Source: Alphaproteobacteria bacterium
Lineage (GTDB): Bacteria; Pseudomonadota; Alphaproteobacteria; Sphingomonadales; Sphingomonadaceae
NCBI GenBank assembly: GCA_028293005.1
Contig: JAQGLH010000146.1
Coordinates: 1-5,596 of the forward strand
Direction of reading: 5' to 3'
DNA: 5,596 nt
The notes under the pieces were generated by a model that ran no database searches, had not been told where the DNA came from, and was given only the letters and a program-made list of their open reading frames with translations. The position numbers and the translations under genes are program-made. This document shows, one piece after another, positions 1 through 5,596 of the stretch. How positions within the stretch are numbered: the stretch's first letter is position 1; the number at the start of each line of letters is the position of its first letter.

Positions 1-9
1 AACTGCCAC
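1..9 (-). CDS. rpsP: possible 5' end of rpsP (30S ribosomal protein S16), cut by the window edge
   Basis: Reading leftward, three codons GTG-GCA-GTT (Met-Ala-Val) run off the window edge. An AGGA ribosome binding site lies eight bases upstream (18-21), and the start is only 28 bases after the ffh stop codon, with no terminator between. Many S16 proteins begin Met-Ala-Val, and rpsP follows ffh in many proteobacteria, so this is the natural candidate. Only three codons are visible. The identity therefore rests on gene order and the ribosome binding site, not on recognisable protein sequence. Confidence 0.35.
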
Positions 10-37
10 TTTCTCAGTCCTTTTCGAGTGATGAGAT

Positions 38-1519
38 CTATTTCTTAATGAATTTGTTGAAGCCTGGAGGAAGGTTGAAGGGGGCGCCGCCGCCTGGGCC
101 GCCCGGGCCGCCCGGCAAACCGGGGAGGCCGGCCGGCATCGCACCGCCGGCAGTGTCGCCGCCGAGGCCGCCGCCGAGGCCTCCTCCGCCGCCGAACATC
201 GCGCCGAGCTTGGCAAGCCCGCCCATCTTCCGGATCTTCTTCATCGCCGTCGACATCTCCTGATGCATCTTGAGAAGGCGATTGACGTCCTGGACGGTCG
301 TGCCGCTGCCCTTGGCGACACGGATCTTGCGCTTGGCATTGAGCAATTCGGGCTTGGTGCGCTCCTTCGGCGTCATCGAGCCGATCATCGCGTCGAGCCT
401 GGTCAAAGTCTTGTCGTTGGCTGCAGAATCGAGCGCGCCCTGCATCTTCTTCATGCCGGGGAGCATGCCGGCGAGCGCGCCGAGACCGCCCATGCGCTGC
501 ATCTGCTGGAGCTGGTTGCGAAGATCGTTGAGGTCGAACTGACCCTTCGCCATCTTGCGGGCGAGCGCCTCGGCTTCTTCGGCCTTGATCGTCTCGCTGG
601 CGCGCTCAACCAGGCTGACGACATCGCCCATGCCGAGGATGCGGCCCGCCACGCGCTGCGGATGGAAGCCTTCGAGCTTATCGATCGCCTCGCCGGTGCC
701 TGCGAACTTGATCGGACGGCCGGTGACAGCGCGCATCGACAGCGCCGCGCCGCCGCGGGCATCGCCGTCGAGGCGGGTGAGGATGACGCCGCTCAACGCG
801 ACCTGATCGGAGAAATTGCGGGCGACGTTGACCGCGTCCTGTCCGGTCAGCGCATCGACCACCAGCAGGATTTCCTGCGGCGTGGACACATCGGCGATCG
901 CCTTCATCTCGTCCATCAGCGTCTGATCGACGTGAAGCCGACCGGCGGTGTCGAGCAGCAGCACGTCGAAGCCCTGCAATTTGGCCGACTGCAGCGCACG
1001 GCGCGCGATCTCGACCGGCTGCTGGCCGGCGACGATCGGCAATGTCGCGACGTTCGCTTGAGTGCCGAGCACCGCAAGCTGCTCCTGCGCCGCGGGACGA
1101 TTGACGTCGAGCGAGGCCATCAAGACCTTCTTGCGCTCACGCTCGGTGAGGCGCTTGGCGAGCTTGGCGGTGGTGGTGGTCTTGCCCGAACCTTGCAGAC
1201 CGACCATCATGATCACGGCCGGCGGGGTGACGTCGATCGCAAGCTCGGACTCGTCCGAACCGAGCATCTCGATCAACGCGTCGTGGACGATCTTGACGAC
1301 CTGCTGACCGGGCGTGATCGACTTCAGCACCTGCTGGCCGACGGCCTGCTCGGTCGCCTTGTCGACGAACTCGCGGACGACGGGGAGCGCGACATCGGCC
1401 TCGAGCAGCGCCACGCGCACTTCGCGCATTGCGGCGCGGACGTCGGCCTCGTTGAGCGCGCCGCGGCCGCGCAGGCGGTCGAAGACCCCGCTCAGGCGAT
1501 CGCTTAAGCTCTCGAACAT
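38..1519 (-). CDS. ffh: signal recognition particle protein Ffh (SRP54 GTPase)
   Basis: Ffh binds 4.5S RNA and signal sequences emerging from the ribosome, then delivers the ribosome to FtsY at the inner membrane. The 493-residue protein has the full family layout. The N-terminal helical domain is about 1-95. The GTPase domain has P-loop GLQGSGKT at 107-114, DVNRPAAQEQL at 138-148, DTAGR at 190-194, TRLDGD at 248-253 (Arg where many homologues have Lys) and GTGE at 274-277. The methionine-rich M domain is about 325-435, with the RNA-binding segment near 381-415 (SMTPKER, then GSGTTVQDVNRLL). A Gly/Pro-rich tail (443-478) ends in a basic FNKFIKK. The start is the ATG at 1519, giving MFESLSDRL; it has a GGGAG ribosome binding site seven bases away. 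A GTG at 1537 is in frame but would place the ribosome binding site inside the gene. It is transcribed away from dapF, probably together with a downstream rpsP. Confidence 0.97.
   Translation of the reverse strand: MFESLSDRLSGVFDRLRGRGALNEADVRAAMREVRVALLEADVALPVVREFVDKATEQAVGQQVLKSITPGQQVVKIVHDALIEMLGSDESELAIDVTPPAVIMMVGLQGSGKTTTTAKLAKRLTERERKKVLMASLDVNRPAAQEQLAVLGTQANVATLPIVAGQQPVEIARRALQSAKLQGFDVLLLDTAGRLHVDQTLMDEMKAIADVSTPQEILLVVDALTGQDAVNVARNFSDQVALSGVILTRLDGDARGGAALSMRAVTGRPIKFAGTGEAIDKLEGFHPQRVAGRILGMGDVVSLVERASETIKAEEAEALARKMAKGQFDLNDLRNQLQQMQRMGGLGALAGMLPGMKKMQGALDSAANDKTLTRLDAMIGSMTPKERTKPELLNAKRKIRVAKGSGTTVQDVNRLLKMHQEMSTAMKKIRKMGGLAKLGAMFGGGGGLGGGLGGDTAGGAMPAGLPGLPGGPGGPGGGAPFNLPPGFNKFIKK
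86..193 (-). repeat. low-complexity Gly/Pro-rich coding segment of the Ffh tail
   Basis: Codons 443-478 of ffh encode a run made almost only of Gly, Pro, Ala, Leu and Met, with GGGGG, GLGGGLGG and GGPGGPGGG stretches. At DNA level this appears as repeated GCC and CCG triplets, including GCCCGGGCC units near 97-115. Flexible Gly/Met-rich tails after the M domain are common in Ffh proteins, and their length varies between species. The triplet repetition makes the segment prone to length change. Confidence 0.7.
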
Positions 1520-1525
1520 GCTCGT

Positions 1526-1531
1526 GCTCCC
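1526..1531 (-). promoter_or_regulatory. ffh ribosome binding site
   Basis: On the minus strand GGGAGC lies with its GGGAG core seven bases before the ATG at 1519. It fixes the ffh start at that ATG and argues against the in-frame GTG at 1537. Confidence 0.75.
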
Positions 1532-1543
1532 AAACACAAAAGC

Positions 1544-1567
1544 GCCGGCGGGCGAAACCTCGCCGGC
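1544..1567 (-). promoter_or_regulatory. hairpin with trailing U-rich run in the ffh leader (attenuator-like)
   Basis: The minus-strand RNA contains a perfect 7-bp stem, GCCGGCG paired with CGCCGGC, around a 10-base loop. It is followed directly by a U-rich stretch (GCUUUUGUGUUUG), about 25 bases before the ffh start. Part of the left arm can instead form a second stem, GGCGA with UCGCC around GGUU, that excludes the first. The layout resembles an intrinsic terminator or attenuator, but the U run is interrupted and GC-rich DNA makes such stems by chance. A regulatory role is an inference. Confidence 0.25.
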
Positions 1568-1599
1568 CAGCGCGCGCCCTCGAGCGCAAATGAACCCTA

Positions 1600-1628
1600 T
1601 TGGTCAAACAGGATGCGGCGCAGATAAG
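1600..1628 (+). promoter_or_regulatory. weak candidate promoter for the dapF operon
   Basis: TTGGTC (1600-1605) and GATAAG (1623-1628) are spaced 17 bases apart, about 87 bases before the dapF start. The match to a sigma-70 type promoter is partial, three of six and four of six positions. A promoter is expected in this divergent region because all downstream genes overlap. The exact site is uncertain. Confidence 0.2.
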
Positions 1629-1715
1629 CGTCTCGCCCACGAAAGGCAACCCGCCACCGGCGACGCTGGCCGCGGAACAGTGGACTTGAGCGCTGCCACT
1701 GCCTAGATCGCCGCG

Positions 1716-2519
1716 ATGAACCGCCGCTTCGACAAGATGCATGGCCTCGGCAACGACTTCGTGATCTTCGACGGCCGCGCCGAGCCTCTCGAGATCAACG
1801 AAGCCCGCGCGCGCGCCATCGCCGACCGGCACACCGGAATCGGCTGCGACCAATTGATCCTGCTCGAGCCATCGGCAAGCGCCGACGTCAGGATGCGGAT
1901 CTTCAATCCGGACGGCGGCGAGGTCGACGCCTGCGGCAATGCCGCGCGCTGCGTCGCGCTGCTGGTCGGCGGCGACCCCACGATCGAGACGGCGGGCGGG
2001 CTGATCGCCAGCGACACCAGCTCGGGCGAAGCAGTGATCGACATGGGGAAGCCACGCTTCGGCTGGGACGATATCCCGCTCGCCTATGCGATGGAGACGT
2101 CGGCGATGCCGGTCAGCTGGGAAGATCTGCCGCAGCCGTTCGCCGTCAACGTCGGCAATCCGCACGTCGTCTTCTTCGTCGAGGATGCAAGCGCCGTTGA
2201 CGCCGCACGCCTCGGTCCCTTGATCGAGCGGGATCCGTTGTTCCCTCAGCGGGTCAACGTCAACTTCGCCTCGATCGAGCCCGGCGCGGTCAAGCTGGTC
2301 GTCTGGGAGCGTGGCGCCGGCCTGACCCGCGCCTGCGGCACCGGCGCCTGCGCGACCGCGGTCGCGGCGATCCGGCGCAAGCTCGTGCAAGGCCCGGTCC
2401 CGGTGCATCTGCCGGGGGGGACATTGGTGATCGAGTGGTCACCCGGAAATTCGATCAGCATGCGCGGCCCGGCGGCGCACGTCTACAGCGGCGAGATCGA
2501 CATCGAGGGGCTGGCATGA
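1716..2519 (+). CDS. dapF: diaminopimelate epimerase
   Basis: DapF (EC 5.1.1.7) converts LL-diaminopimelate to meso-diaminopimelate in the cytoplasm. The product is the precursor of lysine and the cross-linking residue of Gram-negative peptidoglycan. The 267-residue protein shows both halves of the pseudo-symmetric fold. It opens with FDKMHGLGNDFV (5-16), and the first catalytic cysteine is Cys73 in DACGNAARC. Next come the substrate-binding GNPH (147-150) and ERGAGLT (198-204), and the second catalytic cysteine is Cys207 in ACGTGAC. Both cysteines of the two-base, cofactor-independent mechanism are present, so the enzyme should be active. The ATG at 1716 is the earliest possible start because an in-frame TAG lies at 1704-1706. 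No strong ribosome binding site precedes it. It is the first gene of the rightward cluster, and its stop overlaps the next start (ATGA). Confidence 0.97.
   Translation: MNRRFDKMHGLGNDFVIFDGRAEPLEINEARARAIADRHTGIGCDQLILLEPSASADVRMRIFNPDGGEVDACGNAARCVALLVGGDPTIETAGGLIASDTSSGEAVIDMGKPRFGWDDIPLAYAMETSAMPVSWEDLPQPFAVNVGNPHVVFFVEDASAVDAARLGPLIERDPLFPQRVNVNFASIEPGAVKLVVWERGAGLTRACGTGACATAVAAIRRKLVQGPVPVHLPGGTLVIEWSPGNSISMRGPAAHVYSGEIDIEGLA
2505..2510 (+). promoter_or_regulatory. mtaB ribosome binding site inside the dapF 3' end
   Basis: GAGGGG lies five bases before the ATG at 2516, within the last codons of dapF. It supports this ATG over earlier in-frame starts, which would lie well inside dapF, and places initiation right at the dapF stop. 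Confidence 0.6.
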
Positions 2520-3781
2520 GCGGCGCCCAAATCATCACGATGGGCTGCCGACTCAATGCTGCCGAAAGCGAGGCGATGCGGCTGCTCGCAGGCGACGCCG
2601 ACGATCTAATCATCGTCAATAGCTGCGCGGTCACCAACGAGGCGGTCCGCCAGACCCGCCAGGCGATCAGAAAAGCGAAGAAAGGCCGCCCCGAGGCGCG
2701 CGTGATCGTCACCGGCTGCGCGGCGCAGATCGAGCCCGAGCGCTTCGCCGCGATGCCGGAGGTCGCGCGGGTGCTCGGCAATCGCGAGAAATTCGATGCG
2801 GGCTCGTTCGCGCCCGATCGATTTGGAGCGGGCGACGACACCAAGGTGCGCGTGTCGGACATCATGGCGGTGCGCGAGACCGCCCCGCATCTGCTGACCG
2901 GCTTTGCCGAACGCGCGCGTGCGTTCGTCGAGGTTCAGAACGGGTGCGATCATCGCTGCACTTTCTGCATCATCCCCTATGGGCGCGGGAACAGCCGATC
3001 GGTGCCGGCGGGTCTCGTGGTCGACCGCATCAAGGCTCTGGTCGATCAGGGTTTCGCCGAGATCGTGCTGACCGGCGTCGACGTCACCAGCTACGGACCC
3101 GACCTGCCTGGGTCGCCGACGCTCGGGCAGCTCGTCGAGCGGATCCTCAAGCATGTCCCTGCCCTGCCGCGGCTGCGGCTGTCGTCGCTCGACAGCGTCG
3201 AGATCGACGAACGGTTGTTCGAGATTGTCACCGGCGAGCCGCGGCTGATGCCGCACCTCCACCTCTCGCTCCAGGCCGGCGACGACATGATCTTGAAGCG
3301 AATGAAGCGCCGTCACAGCCGCCGGCAGGCGATCGACACGATCGCGCGGCTGAAGGCGCGGCGCCCCGAGATCGCGATCGGCGCGGACCTGATCGCAGGC
3401 TTCCCGACCGAAGACGAGGCCATGGCCGAAAACAGCCTCAAGCTGATCGACGAGTGCGACATCGTGATGGGCCATATCTTCCCCTTTTCGCCGCGCGCGG
3501 GGACGCCGGCGGCACGCATGCCGCAAGTGCCGCCCGCTATGGTCAAGCAGCGCGCGCGGCGGCTGCGTGAGGCGAGCAGCCGGCGCAAGACCGCCTGGCT
3601 GCAAAGCCTGTCGGGGACTCGCCAGAAGCTGCTGGTCGAAGGCGACGACGGCACCGGCCACGCCGAGAGCTTCGCGCCGATCCGCTTGCGCGGTGCGCCC
3701 CGTGGCGCGGCGGCGGGAACGATCGTCGACGCGCGAATCGTGGGCGTCGAGAATGACATGCTGATCGGAGATCGGGCTTGA
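2516..3781 (+). CDS. mtaB: tRNA (N6-L-threonylcarbamoyladenosine(37)-C2)-methylthiotransferase MtaB
   Basis: This is a radical-SAM methylthiotransferase that probably adds a methylthio group to t6A at position 37 of ANN-decoding tRNAs, giving ms2t6A (EC 2.8.4.5). The 421-residue protein has the three-part family layout. The N-terminal domain carries cysteines 11 (MGCRLNAAES), 37 (NSCAVTNEA) and 68 (TGCAAQ), which bind the second iron-sulfur cluster. The radical-SAM core has Cys144, Cys148 and Cys151 in GCDHRCTFCIIPYGRG. A C-terminal TRAM-like segment is about 368-420. GCRLNAAES and the PYGRGNSRS context fit MtaB better than MiaB or RimO. The sub-family assignment is by eye and is the less certain part. 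The ATG start puts the first cysteine at residue 11, as expected. It overlaps dapF (ATGA) and ftsY (TTGA) by four bases each. Confidence 0.9.
   Translation: MSGAQIITMGCRLNAAESEAMRLLAGDADDLIIVNSCAVTNEAVRQTRQAIRKAKKGRPEARVIVTGCAAQIEPERFAAMPEVARVLGNREKFDAGSFAPDRFGAGDDTKVRVSDIMAVRETAPHLLTGFAERARAFVEVQNGCDHRCTFCIIPYGRGNSRSVPAGLVVDRIKALVDQGFAEIVLTGVDVTSYGPDLPGSPTLGQLVERILKHVPALPRLRLSSLDSVEIDERLFEIVTGEPRLMPHLHLSLQAGDDMILKRMKRRHSRRQAIDTIARLKARRPEIAIGADLIAGFPTEDEAMAENSLKLIDECDIVMGHIFPFSPRAGTPAARMPQVPPAMVKQRARRLREASSRRKTAWLQSLSGTRQKLLVEGDDGTGHAESFAPIRLRGAPRGAAAGTIVDARIVGVENDMLIGDRA
3767..3770 (+). promoter_or_regulatory. ftsY ribosome binding site supporting a TTG start
   Basis: GGAG lies seven bases before the TTG at 3778, at ideal spacing. 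Together with the TTGA overlap with the mtaB stop, it makes TTG the likely initiator of ftsY. Confidence 0.6.
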
Positions 3782-4716
3782 GCGAGACGTCATGGCTCGA
3801 GCGGCTGCGCGGCGGGTTCAAGAAGACTTCGGATCGGCTCGGCGACAATCTCGCCGGCCTGTTGACCAAGTCGACGCTCGACGACGAAACGCTCGACGAG
3901 ATCGAGGAGGCCTTGATCGCGTCCGATCTCGGCCCGGCCGCCGCAGCCCGCGTGCGCGCGCGGCTGGCGGCCGAGCGCTTCGAGCGCGGTCTCGACGAAG
4001 CCGCGGTCCGCGAGGTCGTTGCGCAGGAACTTGCCAGGATATTGGCGCCGGTCTCCAAGCCGCTCGAGATCGATGCCTTTCCGCGCCCGCAGGTGATCCT
4101 GGTCGTCGGCGTCAACGGGTCGGGCAAGACGACGACCATCGCCAAGATCGCCAACATGTTCCTCGACCAGGATTACGGCGTGTTGCTCGCGGCCGGCGAC
4201 ACGTTCCGCGCTGCCGCGATCGAGCAGCTCAAGCTGTGGGCCGACCGCATTGGGGTGCCGGTGATCACAGGCCCCGAAGGCGGCGATCCGTCTGCGGTGG
4301 TGTTCGACGGCGTCAAGAAAGCGACCGCGGAAGGCATCGACGTGCTGATCGTCGACACCGCCGGACGTCTCCAGAACAAGAAGGGCCTGATGGACGAGCT
4401 CGCCAAGATCAGGCGCGTGCTCGGCCGGCTCAACCCCGCAGCGCCGCACGACGTGGTGCTGGTGCTCGACGCCACCACCGGCCAGAATGCGCTGTCGCAG
4501 ATCGAAGTGTTCCAGGAGGTTGCCGGCGTGACGGGGCTGATCATGACCAAGCTCGACGGCACCGCGCGCGGCGGCGTCTTGGTCGCAGCCGCCGAGCGCT
4601 TTGGCCTGCCGATCCACGCGATCGGCATCGGCGAGCGGATCGACGATCTTCGCCCATTCGACGCGCTCGAGACCGCGCGCGCGATTGCAGGCGCTACTGG
4701 AGAGACTCAGCCATGA
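3778..4716 (+). CDS. ftsY: signal recognition particle receptor FtsY
   Basis: FtsY is the membrane-associated GTPase that docks the Ffh-ribosome complex and hands the nascent chain to the SecYEG translocon or YidC. The 312-residue protein consists of the NG core. The helical N domain is about 1-95. The GTPase domain has P-loop GVNGSGKT at 111-118, DTFRAAAIEQL at 141-151, DTAGR at 193-197, TKLDGTARGG at 257-266 and GIGE at 283-286, and ends with the receptor-typical DLRPFDA (290-296). The long acidic A domain found in E. coli FtsY is missing. Instead, the N terminus begins with a short basic helix (LRGGFKKTSDRLGDNLAGLL region) that could touch the membrane. Translation probably starts at TTG, supported by GGAG seven bases upstream and the 4-bp overlap with mtaB. 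Its partner gene ffh lies just across the divergent region. Confidence 0.96.
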   Translation: MSETSWLERLRGGFKKTSDRLGDNLAGLLTKSTLDDETLDEIEEALIASDLGPAAAARVRARLAAERFERGLDEAAVREVVAQELARILAPVSKPLEIDAFPRPQVILVVGVNGSGKTTTIAKIANMFLDQDYGVLLAAGDTFRAAAIEQLKLWADRIGVPVITGPEGGDPSAVVFDGVKKATAEGIDVLIVDTAGRLQNKKGLMDELAKIRRVLGRLNPAAPHDVVLVLDATTGQNALSQIEVFQEVAGVTGLIMTKLDGTARGGVLVAAAERFGLPIHAIGIGERIDDLRPFDALETARAIAGATGETQP

Positions 4717-5339
4717 ATGCGACCAAGGACAGCAGGGCCGACAACGACAGGGCCGAACCGAGCCCGGCGATGCGGCTGGCGACCGACCTCGGGCCGCTGA
4801 TCGTCTTCTTCGTGGCCAATGCCTGGGGTGGGATATTCGCTGCGACATTGGCGTTCATGATCGCGATAACGGTCGCGATCCTCGTCTCGTTGATCAAATA
4901 TCGCCACATCTCGCCCTTGCTCTGGTTTTCAGGCGTGATGGTGATCGTGCTCGGCGGCATCACCATCTGGTTGCCCGACGAGACGTTCATCAAGACCAAG
5001 CCGACGATCTATTAGTCGTTCGTCGCGGCGCTGCTTTGGTTCTGTCTCTATACCGGCCGAAACTTGCTCAAGATGGTGCTCGGGGCCGCTTATCCCGGCC
5101 TGTCGGAGCGCGGCTGGCAGCTGCTCACCCGCAACTGGGCGGTTTTCTTTGCCGTGATGGCGATCGTCAACGAGCTCGTATGGCGCAACAGCAGCACCGA
5201 TTTCTGGATCGGCTTCAAGCTCTGGGGCGCGCTGCCGGCGACATTGCTGTTCGCGCTCGCCAACATTCCGATGCTGATGCGGCACGGGCTGCAGCTCGAA
5301 AAGGCTGAGCCCGAAGCCGGCGTGCCTCCCCCGCAGTGA
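4713..5339 (+). pseudogene. yciB: septation protein A / inner-membrane protein YciB family, interrupted by one in-frame amber codon
   Basis: YciB/IspZ proteins are small multi-pass inner-membrane proteins linked to envelope integrity and normal septation; their biochemical role is not settled. The full frame spans 208 codons, with TAG at codon 101. Before it come a hydrophilic N terminus, hydrophobic segments near 27-61 and 68-86, and the family motif DETFIKTKPTI (89-99). After it the same frame continues without a shift: SFVAALLWFCLYTGRNLL, RNWAVFFAVMAIVNELVW (140-157), TDFWIGFKLWG (162-172) and a last hydrophobic segment to MRH (191). Against the remembered E. coli YciB stretch KWKVTVIYALFA, the stop replaces the tyrosine, so one base change from TAT or TAC suffices. 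As read, the products would be a 100-residue N-terminal fragment (4713-5015) and possibly a C-terminal piece restarting at TTG 5064 or ATG 5073. Sequencing error cannot be excluded. The start has GGAG ten bases upstream and overlaps ftsY (ATGA). Confidence 0.85.
5013..5015 (+). other. in-frame amber codon at the conserved tyrosine of the yciB-family gene
   Basis: The frame reads ATC-TAT-TAG-TCG-TTC. Family conservation resumes at once after the TAG in the same frame, so this is a point substitution and not an insertion or deletion. It is the only visible lesion in the gene. Confidence 0.9.
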
Positions 5340-5362
5340 CCGTCTCCGCAGTGACCGTCTCC
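5331..5362 (+). repeat. 15-bp tandem duplication across the yciB/ABC gene junction
   Basis: The unit CCGCAGTGACCGTCT at 5331-5345 is repeated exactly at 5346-5360, and the match runs two bases further. Each copy contains GTGA. The first copy supplies the yciB stop codon and the overlapping GTG of the next gene. The second gives another in-frame GTG five codons later, so the ABC protein begins [10 protein letters not shown]. Fifteen bases is a multiple of three, so the reading frame is kept. Confidence 0.9.
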
Positions 5363-5596
5363 ACACTGGCCGCCGCCGTCGAGATCTCGCACCTCAGCAA
5401 GATCTATCCTTCAGGGCTGGAGGCGCTCAAGGACGTCGATCTCACCATCCGCAGAGGCGAGATCTTCGCCCTGCTCGGCCCCAATGGCGCGGGCAAGACG
5501 ACGTTGATCAACATCGTCTGCGGGATCGTCACGCCGTCCGGCGGCGCGGTGCGCGCCGACGGCCACGACATCGCCGCCGATTATCGCGCCGCGCGC
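5336..5596 (+). CDS. ABC transporter ATP-binding protein, probably ABC-2 export type (partial, runs off the window)
   Basis: This is the N-terminal 87 residues of an ABC ATPase that would power a partner membrane permease. Visible features are the aromatic A-loop region [10 protein letters not shown] (22-31, Tyr24 a likely adenine-stacking residue), the strand before the P-loop, and Walker A GPNGAGKT (48-55), followed by [15 protein letters not shown]. The spacing, [14 protein letters not shown] and the later DYRAAR resemble YadG-like ATPases of ABC-2 exporters. The Q-loop, signature and Walker B lie beyond the edge, so substrate and subfamily remain open. The GTG at 5336 overlaps the yciB stop (GTGA), and a second GTG at 5351 arises from a 15-bp duplication. 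Neither has a clear ribosome binding site, so initiation may depend on coupling to the upstream gene. Conservation starts only around residue 15, so either GTG would give a working protein. Confidence 0.88.
   Translation, partial: MTVSAVTVSTLAAAVEISHLSKIYPSGLEALKDVDLTIRRGEIFALLGPNGAGKTTLINIVCGIVTPSGGAVRADGHDIAADYRAAR

Noticed and set aside
263..1507. Long plus-strand open frame of about 414 codons antisense to ffh
   Set aside because: It lies wholly opposite the confirmed ffh gene, has a composition (Arg, His, Asp, Leu-rich) typical of antisense frames in GC-rich DNA, and shows no recognisable domain.
1602..1607. TTGACC on the minus strand as a -35 box for ffh
   Set aside because: The hexamer is good, but at 17 bases spacing the next hexamer is CTCGAG, and no acceptable -10 is found nearby.
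1678..1701. 6-bp inverted repeat CAGTGG/CCACTG with a 12-base loop just before dapF
   Set aside because: Arms are short and the spacing long; such repeats are expected by chance in this much sequence. No known operator matches.
1137..2408. Long minus-strand open frame of about 423 codons spanning the ffh start and dapF
   Set aside because: It crosses the divergent intergenic region and two well-supported genes in other frames. It is a GC-bias shadow without motifs.
2606..4848. Two long minus-strand open frames opposite mtaB and ftsY (395 and 352 codons)
   Set aside because: Both are opposite confirmed genes and consist of low-complexity Arg/Asp/His-rich translation with no family features.
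4713..5339. Reading the yciB region as two separate small genes
   Set aside because: Both halves match successive parts of one protein family in the same frame, separated by a single TAG, so an interrupted single gene is the simpler explanation.
1..5596. Search for CRISPR repeats, tRNA or rRNA genes, insertion sequences or phage genes
   Set aside because: No spaced repeat array, terminal inverted repeats, transposase motifs or RNA gene signatures were seen. No gene-free stretch exceeds 200 bases.

Overview
The window is a GC-rich, gene-dense stretch of bacterial chromosome. Protein motifs and gene order (divergent ffh, then dapF, a methylthiotransferase gene, ftsY and a YciB-family gene) suggest an alphaproteobacterium, probably close to the Sphingomonadales. 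That placement is inferred from family resemblance; no database search was run. I see no mobile element, CRISPR array, tRNA or rRNA.

Left part, minus strand: ffh, the signal recognition particle GTPase, fills 38-1519. The last nine bases of the window on this strand read as GTG-GCA-GTT behind a good ribosome binding site. This may be the start of rpsP (ribosomal protein S16), the usual gene after ffh. A 196-bp divergent intergenic region (1520-1715) holds the ffh ribosome binding site, a terminator-like hairpin in the ffh leader and a weak candidate promoter for the rightward genes.

Right part, plus strand: dapF, mtaB, ftsY, a yciB/ispZ-family gene and the start of an ABC transporter ATPase gene form one tight cluster. 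Each of the four junctions is a 4-bp start/stop overlap of the form NTGA (ATGA, TTGA, ATGA, GTGA), so the cluster is very probably one operon with translational coupling. It combines lysine/peptidoglycan precursor synthesis (DapF), tRNA modification (MtaB), co-translational membrane targeting (FtsY, partner of the divergent Ffh), an inner-membrane envelope protein (YciB) and a probable ABC-2 type exporter ATPase.

Two things stand out. First, the yciB-family gene carries a single in-frame amber codon (5013-5015) where homologues have a conserved tyrosine, and the rest of the family continues intact in the same frame. This points to a very recent nonsense mutation, a sequencing error or suppression. 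Second, the junction between that gene and the ABC gene is a 15-bp tandem duplication, which gives two possible GTG starts for the ABC protein. Otherwise the genes are ordinary housekeeping genes, and I found no convincing undescribed system.
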